DNA of 64,000 nucleotides from an uncultured Collinsella sp. (GTDB lineage Bacteria; Actinomycetota; Coriobacteriia; Coriobacteriales; Coriobacteriaceae). How positions within the stretch are numbered: position 1 is the first letter of the stretch; every line of letters begins with the position of its first letter. Below the pieces are notes generated by a model, which saw only the letters and a list, made by a program, of their open reading frames with translations, was not told the DNA's origin and made no database searches. Location: NCBI GenBank assembly GCA_900542155.1, contig UQMD01000003.1, forward strand, positions 62,001-126,000. The letters are read 5' to 3'. Below, one piece after another: positions 16,727-27,200 of this stretch. The position numbers and the translations under genes are program-made.

Positions 16727-17619
16727 CAGCCGAACCTCTTCTCGTCAATCGCATGCAGCACGCAGGGCAGCGCCATCCAAGCCGCATATACAACATAGCC
16801 CGGCCACGGCGCCGGAACCGAGAGCTGCGGGTGAAACGAATACTGCGTCGTCGCGACCCATGCCACCGCCACCGCGGCGGCACCAAACACCGCAAGTCCA
16901 ACCAGCGCGGCAGCGTCGCCGCGCCCTAGCCGATACCGCGCATACGTCGTACGGCGCGGCGCAGCACCCCACCCGCGCGAGCGCATGGCGTCCGCGCGCT
17001 CCAGCGAATCTTCCATGCCCCAGCCCATCAGCACGCTCGACGCCCGCAGGCGCGAGCGCACGGGGTCAGCCGGCGCGCGCCCCGGCACATCGATCGCGTC
17101 CTGCACCGCCAGCACCGTGCGGCCGCGGCGCAAAAACTGCGGGATAAGCCGCATGCACATCGAGATCATGAGCGCGAGCACCGGCGCGGCGTTGCCCAGC
17201 AACGCGAGCACCTTGTCGTATTCGAGCATCGACGCCGCAGCCTCAAACCACAGCACGCTCGCCACAAACAGCCCGCCCATACACAGGCCGTATACCATGC
17301 TCTCCAAATACACTGCGCGCATGCCAATATGGAAAAGCTCGGTCGAGCCCGATGCACTAAACAGCGGGTTGACCAGTGCAATGATCAAAATCACCGGCAG
17401 CTGCCAGCGAAGCGCGCCCAACGTGCGGGCAGCCCCGCGCGTCGCAAATCCATACGCCAACCCGCCCGCGAGCGACAGCGCGATCAGCACCGGTTGCATC
17501 GAGAACATGGTGAGCCCCAACGTCAGCACCATGTAGAGTGCCGGCACCGCCGGATGCGACATCGAGAATGCCGCGACGGGCTCGTTGCCCGATTCCTCTC
17601 GCATGATATCCACGGGCAC
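16726..17619 (-). CDS. ecfT: ECF transporter T component
   Basis: Multi-pass membrane protein with the CbiQ/EcfT pattern: about five membrane segments, the coupling motif in ADAMRSRGWG, and DAIDVPGRAP before it. It connects the ATPases to S subunits. The frame is open up to a GTG at 17781, but the first 54 residues are basic and unlike the family. A GTG at 17619, shortly after GAGGGG, is taken as start; an ATG at 17604 is also possible. It heads the T-ATPase-S operon and is divergent from glmU. Confidence 0.82.
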   Translation of the reverse strand: MPVDIMREESGNEPVAAFSMSHPAVPALYMVLTLGLTMFSMQPVLIALSLAGGLAYGFATRGAARTLGALRWQLPVILIIALVNPLFSASGSTELFHIGMRAVYLESMVYGLCMGGLFVASVLWFEAAASMLEYDKVLALLGNAAPVLALMISMCMRLIPQFLRRGRTVLAVQDAIDVPGRAPADPVRSRLRASSVLMGWGMEDSLERADAMRSRGWGAAPRRTTYARYRLGRGDAAALVGLAVFGAAAVAVAWVATTQYSFHPQLSVPAPWPGYVVYAAWMALPCVLHAIDEKRFG

Positions 17620-17809
17620 CCCCGTCCCCTCGCTCAAACGACAACGCCGCAGCGCCTCCGCCATACACAACCAGCGCAAACGCCGCACCGCCGGCCCAAG
17701 CATCAACCGCCGCAAACCAATCGTTACGCGCTCATCATATGCCTGCGGTATCATATTGCGCCGTGTATCGTTTCCAAACACACGTCTCTATAACGTAACA
17801 GGAGATCAC

Positions 17810-19222
17810 ATGGACGCAACCGCAATTATCCTCGCTGCCGGCGAGGGCACCCGCATGAAGTCGAACCACTGCAAGGTTTCGCACAAGATCCTGGGCAAGC
17901 CCATGGTTCAGTGGATCGTCGACGCCACCATCAAGGCCGGCTGCAGCCGCGTCGTGGTCGTCATCGGCAGCCACGCCGACGAGATGCGTGCCCTCATCGA
18001 TGGCGCCTACGCCAACAGCGCCACCAAGGTCGAGTGCGTCGAGCAGACCGAGCGCCTGGGCACCGGCCACGCCGTCAAGGTCGCGCTCGAGGCCTGCGGC
18101 ATCACGCAAGGCCCCGTCGTCGTGCTCAACGGCGACCTGCCGCTCATCACCGCCGACACCGTCGCCAAGTTCGCACAGACCGTCGCCACCGGCGAGCTCG
18201 CCTGCACCGTCATGACCATGACCCCGCCCGATCCTTTTGGCTACGGCCGCATCAAACTGGGCGCCGATGGTCAGATCGAGCGCATCATCGAGCAGAAGGA
18301 CTGCACGCCCGAGCAGGCCGCCGAGCTACTCGAGTGCAACGCCGGCTGCTACGCCTTCGACGGCGCGCAGCTCGCCGCCCACATTAACGAGATCGGCAAC
18401 GACAACGCGCAGTCCGAGTACTACCTGCCCGACATGCTCGAAATCCTCAAGGGTCACGGCCAGGCAGTCTCCATCTTCCACTGCGACGACTACCGCGACG
18501 GTCTGGGCGTCAACAGCCGCATCCAGCTCGCACAGCTCACCGCCATCGCGCGCGACCGCATCAACGAGCACTGGATGGCCGAGGGCGTCACGTTCATCGA
18601 CCCCACGCAGGCTTGGATCGGCCCCGACGCCACCATCGGCCGCGACACCGTCGTGTGGCCGCAGACGCACCTGATCGGCCACGTCACCGTGGGCGAGGAG
18701 TGCCAGCTCGGCCCCAACAGCCGCCTCACCGACACCACCGTCGGCAGCGGATGCATCATCGATGAAACCATCGCCATCGAGGCCGTCATCGAGAACGGCG
18801 TCGACTGCGGCCCGCGCGCCTACCTGCGCCCGGGCACCCACATGCTCGACGGATCCAAGGCCGGCACGCACGTGGAGATCAAGAAGTCCACGATCGGCGA
18901 GGGCTCCAAAGTTCCGCACCTGTCCTACATCGGCGACACCACCATGGGCTCCGGCGTCAACGTGGGCGCGGGCTCCATCACCTGCAACTACGACGGCGTC
19001 CACAAGCACAAGACCGTCATCGGCAAGGATGCCTTCATCGGTTCCGACACCATGATGGTCGCGCCCGCCCAGATTGGCGACGGTGCACTCGTGGCCGCCG
19101 GCTCCGTCATCACCGAGCCGGTCCCGGCCGACGCACTCGGTCTGGGCCGCGCCCGCCAGGTAAATATTGAGGGCTGGGCCGCCGATTATCGCCGCCGTCT
19201 GCACGAGGACGACGAGGTATAA
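17810..19222 (+). CDS. glmU: Bifunctional GlmU: UDP-GlcNAc pyrophosphorylase / GlcN-1-P acetyltransferase
   Basis: 470 residues. The N-terminal nucleotidyltransferase starts AIILAAGEGTRMKS. The C-terminal left-handed beta-helix has hexapeptide repeats, AYLRPGTHM and YIGDTTMGSGVNVGAGSITCNYDG, with the catalytic region of the acetyltransferase. It makes UDP-GlcNAc for peptidoglycan and teichoic-type polymers. The start is the ATG at 17810 with AGGAG 6 bp ahead; an open frame further upstream is not coding. prs follows after a terminator, a conserved glmU-prs order. Confidence 0.96.
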   Translation: MDATAIILAAGEGTRMKSNHCKVSHKILGKPMVQWIVDATIKAGCSRVVVVIGSHADEMRALIDGAYANSATKVECVEQTERLGTGHAVKVALEACGITQGPVVVLNGDLPLITADTVAKFAQTVATGELACTVMTMTPPDPFGYGRIKLGADGQIERIIEQKDCTPEQAAELLECNAGCYAFDGAQLAAHINEIGNDNAQSEYYLPDMLEILKGHGQAVSIFHCDDYRDGLGVNSRIQLAQLTAIARDRINEHWMAEGVTFIDPTQAWIGPDATIGRDTVVWPQTHLIGHVTVGEECQLGPNSRLTDTTVGSGCIIDETIAIEAVIENGVDCGPRAYLRPGTHMLDGSKAGTHVEIKKSTIGEGSKVPHLSYIGDTTMGSGVNVGAGSITCNYDGVHKHKTVIGKDAFIGSDTMMVAPAQIGDGALVAAGSVITEPVPADALGLGRARQVNIEGWAADYRRRLHEDDEV

Positions 19223-19237
19223 CGTTTTATCAAGCAC

Positions 19238-19272
19238 AAAAGGAGCTGTTCCATGGGGACGGCTCCTTTTTT
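19238..19272 (+). terminator. glmU terminator
   Basis: AAAAGGAGC/GCTCCTTTT stem, 15-base loop, run of T. It separates glmU from prs. Confidence 0.85.
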
Positions 19273-19413
19273 CTATCGTGACCTGCGCGACCGGATGAGT
19301 GGTCGGTTCGTGTCCGTTGACGGTAAAGACGTTATCAGGACCCGATAAACCCCGCCGCGCGGTTACAATGCAACAAGGCATCTATATGGCATTCGATATA
19401 AAGGAGAAGGGTA

Positions 19414-20400
19414 ATGCCGATTAATGATCCCGAGAAGTCGGAGAATATGCGCAAGTCCATCCGCGTGTATTCCGGTTCCTCCAACCGTCCCCTCGCTCAG
19501 AAGATCGCTGAGTACCTTGGGGTCGAGCTTTCGGGCCTTACGCTAAAGCAGTTCGCCAATGGTGAGATTTACGCCCGCTACGACGAGACTGTCCGCGGCG
19601 CCGACGTCTTCCTGATTCAGTCCGTGGCCGGCGGCAACGTCAACGACATGCTCATGGAGCTGCTCATCGCCACCGACGCTGCCAAGCGTGCATCCGCCCG
19701 CTCCATCACCGCCGTTATCACCCACTACGGCTATGCCCGCCAGGACCGCAAGGCCGGCCCGCGCGAGCCCATCACCGCCCGCCTCGTCGCCAACCTGCTC
19801 GAGCGCGCCGGCGTCGACCGCATCATCACCCTCGACCTGCACCAGGGTCAGATCCAGGGCTTCTTTGATATCCCGGTCAACCACCTGTCCGCACTGCCGC
19901 TGTTTGGCCAGTACTACAACGCCATGAACTTCGACACCGACAACCTGGTTGTCGTCTCCCCCGACGTGGGTCGTGCCAAGGCCGCCAAGAAGCTGTCCGA
20001 CATGCTCGGCTGCGACCTGGCCATCGCCCACAAGGGCCGTCCGCGCCACAACGCCGCCGAGGTCATGGGCATCATCGGTGACATCAAGGGCAAGACCTGC
20101 GTCATCAATGACGACATGATCGACACCGCTGGCACCCTGTGCGCCAACGTCAAGGAGCTCAAGGCTATGGGCGCTGGCGACATCTACGTCTGCGCCACCC
20201 ACGGCATCTTCTCCGGTCCGGCCATCGAGCGCCTGAACGACGCCCCCATCGTCGAGTGCGTCGTCACCGACGCCATTCCCGTCGAGGTCGGCGGCAAGAT
20301 CAAGACCATCTCGGTCGCCGAGGAGTTCGCTCAGGCCATCTCCGCCGTTTACCACGAGGAGCCCGTCTCCACGCTCGTCGGCGGCGACTTCGCGCTGTAA
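19414..20400 (+). CDS. prs: Ribose-phosphate pyrophosphokinase
   Basis: 328 residues. It makes PRPP from ribose-5-phosphate and ATP for nucleotide, histidine and tryptophan synthesis. Motifs: YSGSSNRPLAQKIA, FANGEIYARYDE, YGYARQDRK, DLHQGQIQGFFDIP and the PRPP loop in VINDDMIDTAGTL. AAGGAGAAGGG precedes the ATG. PRPP also feeds purF at 58775-60445. Confidence 0.96.
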   Translation: MPINDPEKSENMRKSIRVYSGSSNRPLAQKIAEYLGVELSGLTLKQFANGEIYARYDETVRGADVFLIQSVAGGNVNDMLMELLIATDAAKRASARSITAVITHYGYARQDRKAGPREPITARLVANLLERAGVDRIITLDLHQGQIQGFFDIPVNHLSALPLFGQYYNAMNFDTDNLVVVSPDVGRAKAAKKLSDMLGCDLAIAHKGRPRHNAAEVMGIIGDIKGKTCVINDDMIDTAGTLCANVKELKAMGAGDIYVCATHGIFSGPAIERLNDAPIVECVVTDAIPVEVGGKIKTISVAEEFAQAISAVYHEEPVSTLVGGDFAL

Positions 20401-20428
20401 TCGCATCGTCCTTGCAACCCGGCGCATC

Positions 20429-20506
20429 GCCGCCGGAACAGAAGAAACCCCCGCGCTCCCCCTTGCTTCGCAAAGGTCGCGCGGGGGTTTCTTCTGTTCC
20501 GGCGGC
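20429..20506. terminator. Very long perfect hairpin after prs
   Basis: Perfect 27-bp arms (20429-20455 and 20480-20506) around 24 bases. It contains ACCCCCGCG/CGCGGGGGT with TTTC following, so it can act as a terminator; its length also suggests an intergenic palindromic repeat. Confidence 0.85.
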
Positions 20507-20623
20507 TCGCTCTGCCGTGGCCGTGCTTTTGTCTGGTGGGATTTCGCTGAAGCAAAGCCTCGCCTTCGACGGGCGTGGTAGCCTTTGTCGTTGATTAAAC
20601 TGTTTACGTAACGGAGGACAAAC

Positions 20624-21253
20624 ATGGCAGCTGCACAGCCGCTTAAGATTCGCATGGTTGCCGGACTTGGCAACCCTGGCGAGGAATATGCCGAAACCCG
20701 CCACAACGCTGGCTTTAAGGCAATCGACGAGCTGGCCCGTCAGGCCGGTGTCACGTACTGGAAAAACCAGGCCGGCGCCGAGGTCGCACTCATCAACATC
20801 AACGATCCCGAGGAAGAGGGTGGCAAGCGCCAGATCGTGCTGGTCAAGCCGCAGTCGTATATGAATACCTCGGGTGGCCCCATCTCCAAGCTCTGCCGCG
20901 AGTACAAGATCAAGGCCGAGGAGCTACTCGTGATTCACGACGAGCTCGACATCCCCGCCGGTGACGTGCGCGTCAAGGTGGGCGGTGGCCACGCCGGGCA
21001 CAACGGCCTGCGCTCCATCATCGACAAGATGGGCAGCCGCGACTTTAGCCGTATCCGCACCGGCATCGGCAACCCTCCCGGCAAGATGGCCGTGGCAGAC
21101 TATGTGCTCAAACAGCTGCGCGCCCGCGAGGCCGATGACTTCCAGGACACCTGCGCCCGCGCCGCCGACGCCGCGGGTCTCGCCATCGTGCACGGCGTGA
21201 TCTATGCCCGCGACCACGTCAACGGCGCCGCCTCCGCCAACGGCAAGCACTAA
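20624..21253 (+). CDS. pth: Peptidyl-tRNA hydrolase
   Basis: 209 residues. It recycles tRNA from prematurely released peptidyl-tRNA. Motifs: VAGLGNPGEEYAETRHNAGF (catalytic His), KPQSYMNTSGG, LLVIHDELDIPAG and GGGHAGHNGLRSI. CGGAGGACAAAC precedes the ATG. The first eight residues are an extra lead compared with the usual start. Confidence 0.95.
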   Translation: MAAAQPLKIRMVAGLGNPGEEYAETRHNAGFKAIDELARQAGVTYWKNQAGAEVALININDPEEEGGKRQIVLVKPQSYMNTSGGPISKLCREYKIKAEELLVIHDELDIPAGDVRVKVGGGHAGHNGLRSIIDKMGSRDFSRIRTGIGNPPGKMAVADYVLKQLRAREADDFQDTCARAADAAGLAIVHGVIYARDHVNGAASANGKH

Positions 21254-21265
21254 AACCTATCATTT

Positions 21266-21443
21266 AGGGACAGGTTTATTTTAGCAGGTTTTATCTGCGG
21301 AAACGCCCCAGTTGCGGCATCACGATAAACCGCGCGCCGCCATACACGCATAGCACCCCAAAGGGGGCCGGCCTCATCACAACCCGAGGCCGGCCCCCTT
21401 TGCCGTTTTGCCTGATAAAACCGACCAAAATAAACCTGTCCCT
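21266..21443. repeat. 178-bp foldback element containing a terminator
   Basis: 30-bp arms (21266-21295 and 21414-21443, three mismatches) hold the AGGGACAGGTTTATTTT core. The same core, with flanking AAACCT and AGGTTT, recurs inverted at 58735-58777. There is no coding capacity. Confidence 0.8.
21360..21401 (+). terminator. pth terminator
   Basis: Perfect 16-bp stem AAAGGGGGCCGGCCTC/GAGGCCGGCCCCCTTT with a 10-base loop, near-symmetrical. It sits inside the foldback element. Confidence 0.8.
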
Positions 21444-21516
21444 TTTTGGTAGGTCGAACCGGATAAACCCTTTTCCCACCTGCCGAAGATACACGTAAGC
21501 GACATGCCCATGAGGG

Positions 21517-21627
21517 TATAATTTGTACCGTATGTCTGCACAACGCCTGTGCGCGTACGGTTTTATTCGGGCTACCGTCCATTTCCGTGGAGGCACGGTT
21601 CGGCGGCCCTAACAAGAGAGGGGTTCT
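21517..21627 (+). promoter_or_regulatory. nfnA promoter (-10 TATAAT) and structured leader
   Basis: A perfect TATAAT at 21517-21522, preceded by GAGGG, lies 105 bp before the nfnA start. No good -35 is visible. The leader can form two hairpins (ACCGTA...TACGGTTTTA and ACCGT...ACGGT). This may allow attenuation, but no known riboswitch class was recognised. Confidence 0.55.
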
Positions 21628-22467
21628 ATGTATAAGATCCTGGAGAAGACGCAGTTCTCGGAGAAGGTGTTCAAGTTCCGCATCGAGGCGCCCGCAATCG
21701 CCAAGCATGCGCACGCTGGACAGTTCCTCATGGTCCGCGCCAACGAGACGGGCGAGCGCGTCCCGTTTACCCTGGCCGGCTGGAACGCTGACGAGGGCTG
21801 GGTCGAGTTCATCTTCATGGTGATCGGCAAGACCACCGAGATGCTGTCCACCTACGAGGCCGGCGAGTCGCTGCGCGACGTCGTGGGCCCGCTGGGCGTT
21901 CCCACCGAAATGGCCGAGGGCCCCTGTGCCGTCATTGGCGGCGGCGTCGGCCTGGCAATTGCCTTCCCGGTCGCCAAGCACCTGGTCGAAACCGGCCACG
22001 AGGTGCACGCCATCATGGGCGCCCGCACCAAGGACCTCCTGCTCATGGAGGACCAGTTCCGCGAGCTCCTCGACGAGGACCACATCCACATCACCACCGA
22101 CGACGGCTCCTACGGCGAGCAGGGCGTTGTCACCGCTCCGCTGGAGCGTCTGCTGCAGGACAAGGCCGTGAGCCAGGTCTTCTGCGTCGGCCCCGTTCCG
22201 ATGATGAAGTTCTCGACCCTCACCGCCCAGAAGTACGACACCCCCATCACCGCGTCGCTCAACCCCATCATGGTTGACGGCACCGGCATGTGCGGCTGCT
22301 GCCGCGTCGAGGTGGGCGGCGTGACCAAGTTCGCTTGCGTCGACGGCCCCGACTTCGATGCCACCCTGGTCGACTGGGATGACCTTCGTGCCCGCCAGGC
22401 CGCTTACCGTTCCGAAGAGGGCGAGTCCCTCAAGGCCTATGAGGAAAAGAGCTGCGCATGCCACTAG
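21628..22467 (+). CDS. nfnA: NfnA: FAD/2Fe-2S subunit of bifurcating ferredoxin:NADP oxidoreductase
   Basis: 279 residues, PyrK/FNR-like. FAD binding is at RVPFTLAGW, NAD binding at IGGGVGLAIAFP, and the 2Fe-2S cluster uses MCGCCRVEVGG with the later cysteine in FACVDGPDFD. With NfnB it couples NADH and reduced ferredoxin to NADPH formation in the cytosol of anaerobes; an older name is sulfide dehydrogenase beta subunit. GAGAGGGG precedes the ATG. Its end overlaps the start of nfnB by 10 bp. Confidence 0.9.
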   Translation: MYKILEKTQFSEKVFKFRIEAPAIAKHAHAGQFLMVRANETGERVPFTLAGWNADEGWVEFIFMVIGKTTEMLSTYEAGESLRDVVGPLGVPTEMAEGPCAVIGGGVGLAIAFPVAKHLVETGHEVHAIMGARTKDLLLMEDQFRELLDEDHIHITTDDGSYGEQGVVTAPLERLLQDKAVSQVFCVGPVPMMKFSTLTAQKYDTPITASLNPIMVDGTGMCGCCRVEVGGVTKFACVDGPDFDATLVDWDDLRARQAAYRSEEGESLKAYEEKSCACH

Positions 22468-23867
22468 TTAACGGTCGTTTCGTTGCCGATATGAAGTCGC
22501 CCCGCACCCCCGATAACGAGGAGCCGGCTGCCGAGCGCGCCTGCGACTTCCGCCCCGTCGACAAGGGCTTCACCGAGGAGATGGCGCTGGCCGAGGCCGA
22601 GCGCTGCCTCAACTGCAAGAAGCCGTTCTGTGTTGAGGGCTGCCCCGTCAACATCAACATCCCCCGCTTTATCGAGCAGATCCGCGCGAAGGACTTCGGC
22701 GGCGCCCTCGATACCATCCGCGAGGACTCCATGCTTCCCGCCATCTGCGGCCGCGTCTGCCCGCAGGAGAACCAGTGCGAGGGCAAGTGCATCCGCGGCA
22801 AGAAGTCCGAGCCCGTGGCCATCGGCCAGCTCGAGCGCTTCCTGGGTGACCGCCCCGAGCTCGCCTCCACGCCCAAGATGGCCCCCAAGAACGGCAAGAA
22901 GGTCGCCGTCGTCGGCTCCGGCCCGTCCGGCATCACCTGCGCCGGCGAGCTCGCCCGCAACGGCTTTGACGTCACCGTCTTCGAGGCATTCTTCACCGGC
23001 GGCGGCGTGCTGGTCTACGGCATCCCCGAGTTCCGTCTGCCCAAGGCAGTCGTCAAGCGCGAGATCGACGGCCTGGAGGACATGGGCGTCAAGTTTGAGT
23101 ACAACTCCGTCGTGGGCAACATGGCCACGGCCGAGGAGCTGTTCGAGCAGGGCTTCGACGCCATCTACGTGGCAACCGGCGCCGGCCTGCCCAAGTTCCT
23201 CAACGTCCCCGGCGAGAACCTGCCCAACGTCTTCTTCGCTAACGAGTACCTCACCCGCGTGAACCTGATGAAGGCCAACAAGTTCCCCGAGTACGACACC
23301 CCCACCAAGCACGGCAAGAACGTCGTCGTCTTTGGTGGCGGCAACGTGGCTATGGACGCCGTCCGTACCGCCAAGCGCCTGGGCGCCGAGCACGCCATCA
23401 TCGCCTACCGCCGTACCGAGGACGAGATGCCCTGCCGTCGCGCCGAGCTGCACCATGCTAAGGCCGAGGGCGTCGAGGTTCTGCCGCTCGTCTCCCCGCT
23501 CGAGTTTGTCGCTGGCGAGGACGGCTCCGTGTGCGCTGTCAAGGTCCAGAAGATGGAGCTCGGCGAGCCTGACGAGTCCGGCCGTCGTCGCCCGGTGCCC
23601 ATCGAGGGCGCCATCGAGGAGATTCCCTGCGACGTCGCAATCTCGGCTATCGGCACCAACGCCAACCCCTTCGCTGCCAAGATCGGCGGCAAGATGGAGC
23701 TCAACAAGTGGGGCTACATCGTCGCCGACGAGGAGACCGGCCAGACCACCGATCCCCGCATCTGGGCCGGCGGCGACATCGTCACCGGTGCCGCTACGGT
23801 CATTCTGGCGATGGGTGCCGGCAAGAAGGCCGCCGCTTCGATCACCAAGAGCCTGCTGGGCGAGTAA
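22458..23867 (+). CDS. nfnB: NfnB: FAD/4Fe-4S NADPH-oxidoreductase subunit (GltD-like)
   Basis: 469 residues. The N-terminus has the two-cluster ferredoxin-like cysteine set (CLNCKKPFCVEGCP, then CGRVCPQENQCEGKCIRG). An FAD-binding GSGPSGITCAGELA and an NADPH-binding GGGNVAMDAVRTAKRLGA follow, with the GD motif near the end (WAGGDIVTGAATV). This is the GltD/NfnB build. The overlap with nfnA, and no large glutamate synthase subunit nearby, make NfnB more likely than GltD. Confidence 0.9.
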   Translation: MPLVNGRFVADMKSPRTPDNEEPAAERACDFRPVDKGFTEEMALAEAERCLNCKKPFCVEGCPVNINIPRFIEQIRAKDFGGALDTIREDSMLPAICGRVCPQENQCEGKCIRGKKSEPVAIGQLERFLGDRPELASTPKMAPKNGKKVAVVGSGPSGITCAGELARNGFDVTVFEAFFTGGGVLVYGIPEFRLPKAVVKREIDGLEDMGVKFEYNSVVGNMATAEELFEQGFDAIYVATGAGLPKFLNVPGENLPNVFFANEYLTRVNLMKANKFPEYDTPTKHGKNVVVFGGGNVAMDAVRTAKRLGAEHAIIAYRRTEDEMPCRRAELHHAKAEGVEVLPLVSPLEFVAGEDGSVCAVKVQKMELGEPDESGRRRPVPIEGAIEEIPCDVAISAIGTNANPFAAKIGGKMELNKWGYIVADEETGQTTDPRIWAGGDIVTGAATVILAMGAGKKAAASITKSLLGE

Positions 23868-23895
23868 TCACCTGCAGCACTAGCCACCAAACGGC

Positions 23896-23933
23896 AAAGT
23901 CCCCGTCGAGCACACGCCCGGCGGGGACTTTTT
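23896..23933 (+). terminator. nfnAB terminator
   Basis: AAAGTCCCCG/CGGGGACTTT stem followed by TTTT, 28 bp after the nfnB stop. Confidence 0.85.
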
Positions 23934-23949
23934 CTATGCCGGTCGACCG

Positions 23950-23984
23950 ACCACCACGATGGGGACAGGCACCTTTGTGGTGGT
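23950..23984. repeat. REP palindrome, ACCACCAC...GTGGTGGT type
   Basis: 35 bp with 8-bp end arms and the core GGGGACAGGCACC. First of four copies that lie at the gene borders of the 24-35 kb surface module (others at 30985, 33625 and 35234). Confidence 0.85.
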
Positions 23985-24003
23985 TGGGGGACCGACTAGT
24001 TTG

Positions 24004-24219
24004 TCTCGATCTGTAACACCTGGAGCCCGTTGAGCATCGTAGTTGTTACAGATCGAGATATTGCGCCAGCCGCCTCCGCTTTATCTCAATCTGTAACAGT
24101 TAGAGGCCAAATTCCTCGCTACATGTTACAGATCGAGACGTTAGGTTGGCGGCCATTCGGTTCATCTAAATCTGTAACATCTGGGGCCGTTTTGGGCAGC
24201 CAGGTGTTACAGGTTGAGG
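24004..24219. repeat. Palindrome array, three units (same family as 6476-6933)
   Basis: Three 55-bp units (15-bp arm, 25 bp, inverted arm) with 25- and 26-bp linkers, total 216 bp. The last unit and its linker are nearly identical to those in the 31044-31179 array. It lies just 3' of the giant surface protein gene. Confidence 0.95.
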
Positions 24220-24256
24220 TTTTGCGAAAGCCGAGGATGGGCGCCGCCGCCAAAAC

Positions 24257-27200
24257 CTAGCGCTTGCGGCGCTTGGTCGCGGCAACACCGGCCACGGCTA
24301 CGGTTGCGCCGGCGATACCCAGAGCGGCGACCGTCATCGCGGTGGCGTCACCCGTGCTGGCGAGCTCCGTGCCGCCGGACTTCTTACCGTTCTTGCCCTT
24401 ACCCTTGGACTTGTCCGTCGTCACTGTGGTCGTCGTCGAAGTCGAACCACCCGCAGGAGCCCCGGTACCGCCAGAGCCATCCGCACCGCCACCCTGCTCG
24501 CCGCCGCCAGGCGTCGGCTTGGGTTCCGGCTTGGGCTCGGGCTCCGGCCCGGGCTCCGGCTCGGGATCGGGCGTCGCCTCATCGGTCACCGTAATCGTAA
24601 TGTTCAAGCGCTCCGAATACTCGCTATACGACATGCCGGGACGCTGCGCCGCAATGCGCACATACATATTGCTATCGAGCGCAATAGGCTCGGTGTACTT
24701 TACGCGGCCTTCGTCACGGCAGGGGCAGGTGTCGTTGGTGGTGTACCAAATCGTCGTGCCGTCCTCGGCTGAAAGCTCCAGCTTCGTGCCCTTGGGCACC
24801 GTAATGTAGTTCTCCTTGGGCGACCATGCACCAAACGTCGTCGCACCAATCGTCGCCACCGGTCGCGTCGGTCGCACTGCCTCGGCAGACACGCGCACGT
24901 CGACCTGCTTGGACAGCGCCGTGCCGTCCACCGCCGCCGTCAACGTCGTCAAACCGGGCAGAGCACCATGCAGCACAAACGTCGCCGCGCCGTCCTCGCC
25001 CGTCACGGCTTGGGTGGCATCGACAGAGCAGATAGCCGAGGACTCCAGCCCAACACTAACCTTGGTGCCCGCAAACGGCTTGCCCGCCTTATCGGTCACG
25101 TGCGCCACCAGCTCAAAGTCACTGCCCTCAAGCATGGTCACGGCCTGCTCCACGTTGAGCTTGAGCTTGTCGGCGCGAACGCCCACGACAAGCTCGCCAC
25201 TTGCCCAGCGCGCCATGGCCGTGCCGGCGTAGTTGCGAGCACCGTCGAGCTCAAACGCCACCGTCGAGCCCGCCTCACGCGCATCGGCATAGCGAATACG
25301 CAGCACGCGCGACAACGGCTTGCCATTGGGATCGTCCTGCTTGTCGAGCCACGCATACGTCACGTCGCCCAAGCCCTGCGCGTACAATGCGGCCAGGGCA
25401 TCGTCGCTCGCATCCATATACTGCGCAAACTCAACCTCGATGCAATCGGTATAGGCATGGGCCGAAGCCACCTCGGGCGCCGCCGTCGACACCAAGCCAA
25501 TGTTCACCTCAGTCTGAATCGGCGGCACACGCAGCCAAGCCGAACGCGCCTCCTCATACCCGTCCTTGGTCACGCGCACCTGATACCAGCCGGTCGGCGT
25601 ATTCCAGTTGTAAGCACCGTCCGCACCCGTCGCAAGCGGATTGTCCTGCTCATACTCCTCGGCATCCCAACGCACTGCATTGGTACCGGCCGCATCGTCG
25701 GCGCTCCACAGCTCAACCGTCGCGCCCTCGACCGTATTGGACAGCAGGCCCTCGTACACCACGCCCGCAGGATCGGGTGCGGCCTTGGCGGCCACATTGC
25801 GATAACGTGCCTCGAAGATCGACTGCATCTTCTCGTCCGAGATCAAGCCGTCCTTGTTGGCGTTATAGACCTCGGCATCGGTCAGCTCGCCCCAGTTGAC
25901 CGTAATACGATTCTGGCATGCGCGCTCCACCTGCTCGCAGGCAACATCGTAGGCGCATTCGGCATTGGTCAGCTTAATCGCGCGCTCCGAACCTACGCTG
26001 GTCGAAGCCGCGTCATAGGCAGCGCCCACCACAGTACCCGCCGAACCGGCCGTCAGCACGCCGGCGATTGTCATAATGGAGCCCACCGCCACATCGGTGC
26101 TGTCGTGGCAGAGCTGGCGATACAGCAGATCCTCAAACGCACGCGCCTTCTCCATGGCATCACGCAGCGCGTAAATGCACTTCCAGTCATCCTCGGTCTT
26201 CTCGGGCTTGGCAAGCAAGCGCGTATGCTGAAGCTCATAGCCCTCGCGCTCGCCCTTCACCTTCTGCATACGGACGTTCACGTTCTCCCAGTTCTTGCTG
26301 GCATCGTTCACGCCGTAAATACCGGTAAAGATGCCGATGCCCTGGGTCGCCGCGGGAAACGCCTGGCCGGCCGCCTTCCACGCATCGGTCTTAAAGACCT
26401 GGCCGAACATCTCGCACTCGATCTTATAGCTCTTGAGTGAGCGAATCGTGCGGATGAGCTTCATATGGGCGCTCACGTCGCCGTTGCGCTTCCAAGCCAT
26501 AAGCCAGCCGCGAATCGTAGAGTTATTGAGGCTATGGACCACGTTCCAGTTATCGTACAGGTTGTCCAGAATGTCGCACTGCATGGCGATCGAGTTAAAC
26601 AGAAGCGCCTGGTTCTTGTTGTTATTGGAGTTCTCGATAAATTCCGACTCGATATAGGCCGTCTGCTCGCCATCGGGCGCGGCGACTTTAAAGCCCTTGA
26701 CGGTATCGTCGTCAGCCGCCTTGTAGCTCAGCGAGCTGCCGAGCGCCTGGCCCAAATCGTTAAACCCGCTCGTCGACTGGCCGCTGTACTCGCTGGCCTT
26801 AATGCCCGCACACTTGTTGAGCGCCGCAGCGGTTGCGTCATTCCAGCTTCCGTATTGGTTGAGCTGGCCGATACCCATCGACTGGCCCACCAGATCCTCG
26901 GCCTGCTGGGCAATAAACTCCGCTCGCGATGCATGGTCAACAAGCTCCTTGAGCGCCGCCGCGTCCGCCGCGCTTGCACCCTGGGCCGACGCGAGTTCCT
27001 GGTACCAATCCTCGCCGGTGCCGTACGCGTCCTCAAAGATCATCTTGTCCACATTGACGCCATAGCTGTCGCCCTGCTTGGTCAGCAGCGCCGACGAGCC
27101 GCCAACCGCAACCTTAAGCTCGGCGGCAAACTGCGCGGCCTCGTCGTTGCCAGCATCATCACCCTCGCCGTCGCTGGCAGCAGGGGCGCGACGAGCCTTA

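Noticed and set aside
17620..17781. Longer N-terminus of EcfT
   Set aside because: The extra 54 residues are basic, unlike the family and approach the glmU promoter; the GTG at 17619 has a better upstream site.
22458..23867. Glutamate synthase small subunit GltD
   Set aside because: No large subunit gene is near and the gene overlaps nfnA, so NfnB is the better call.
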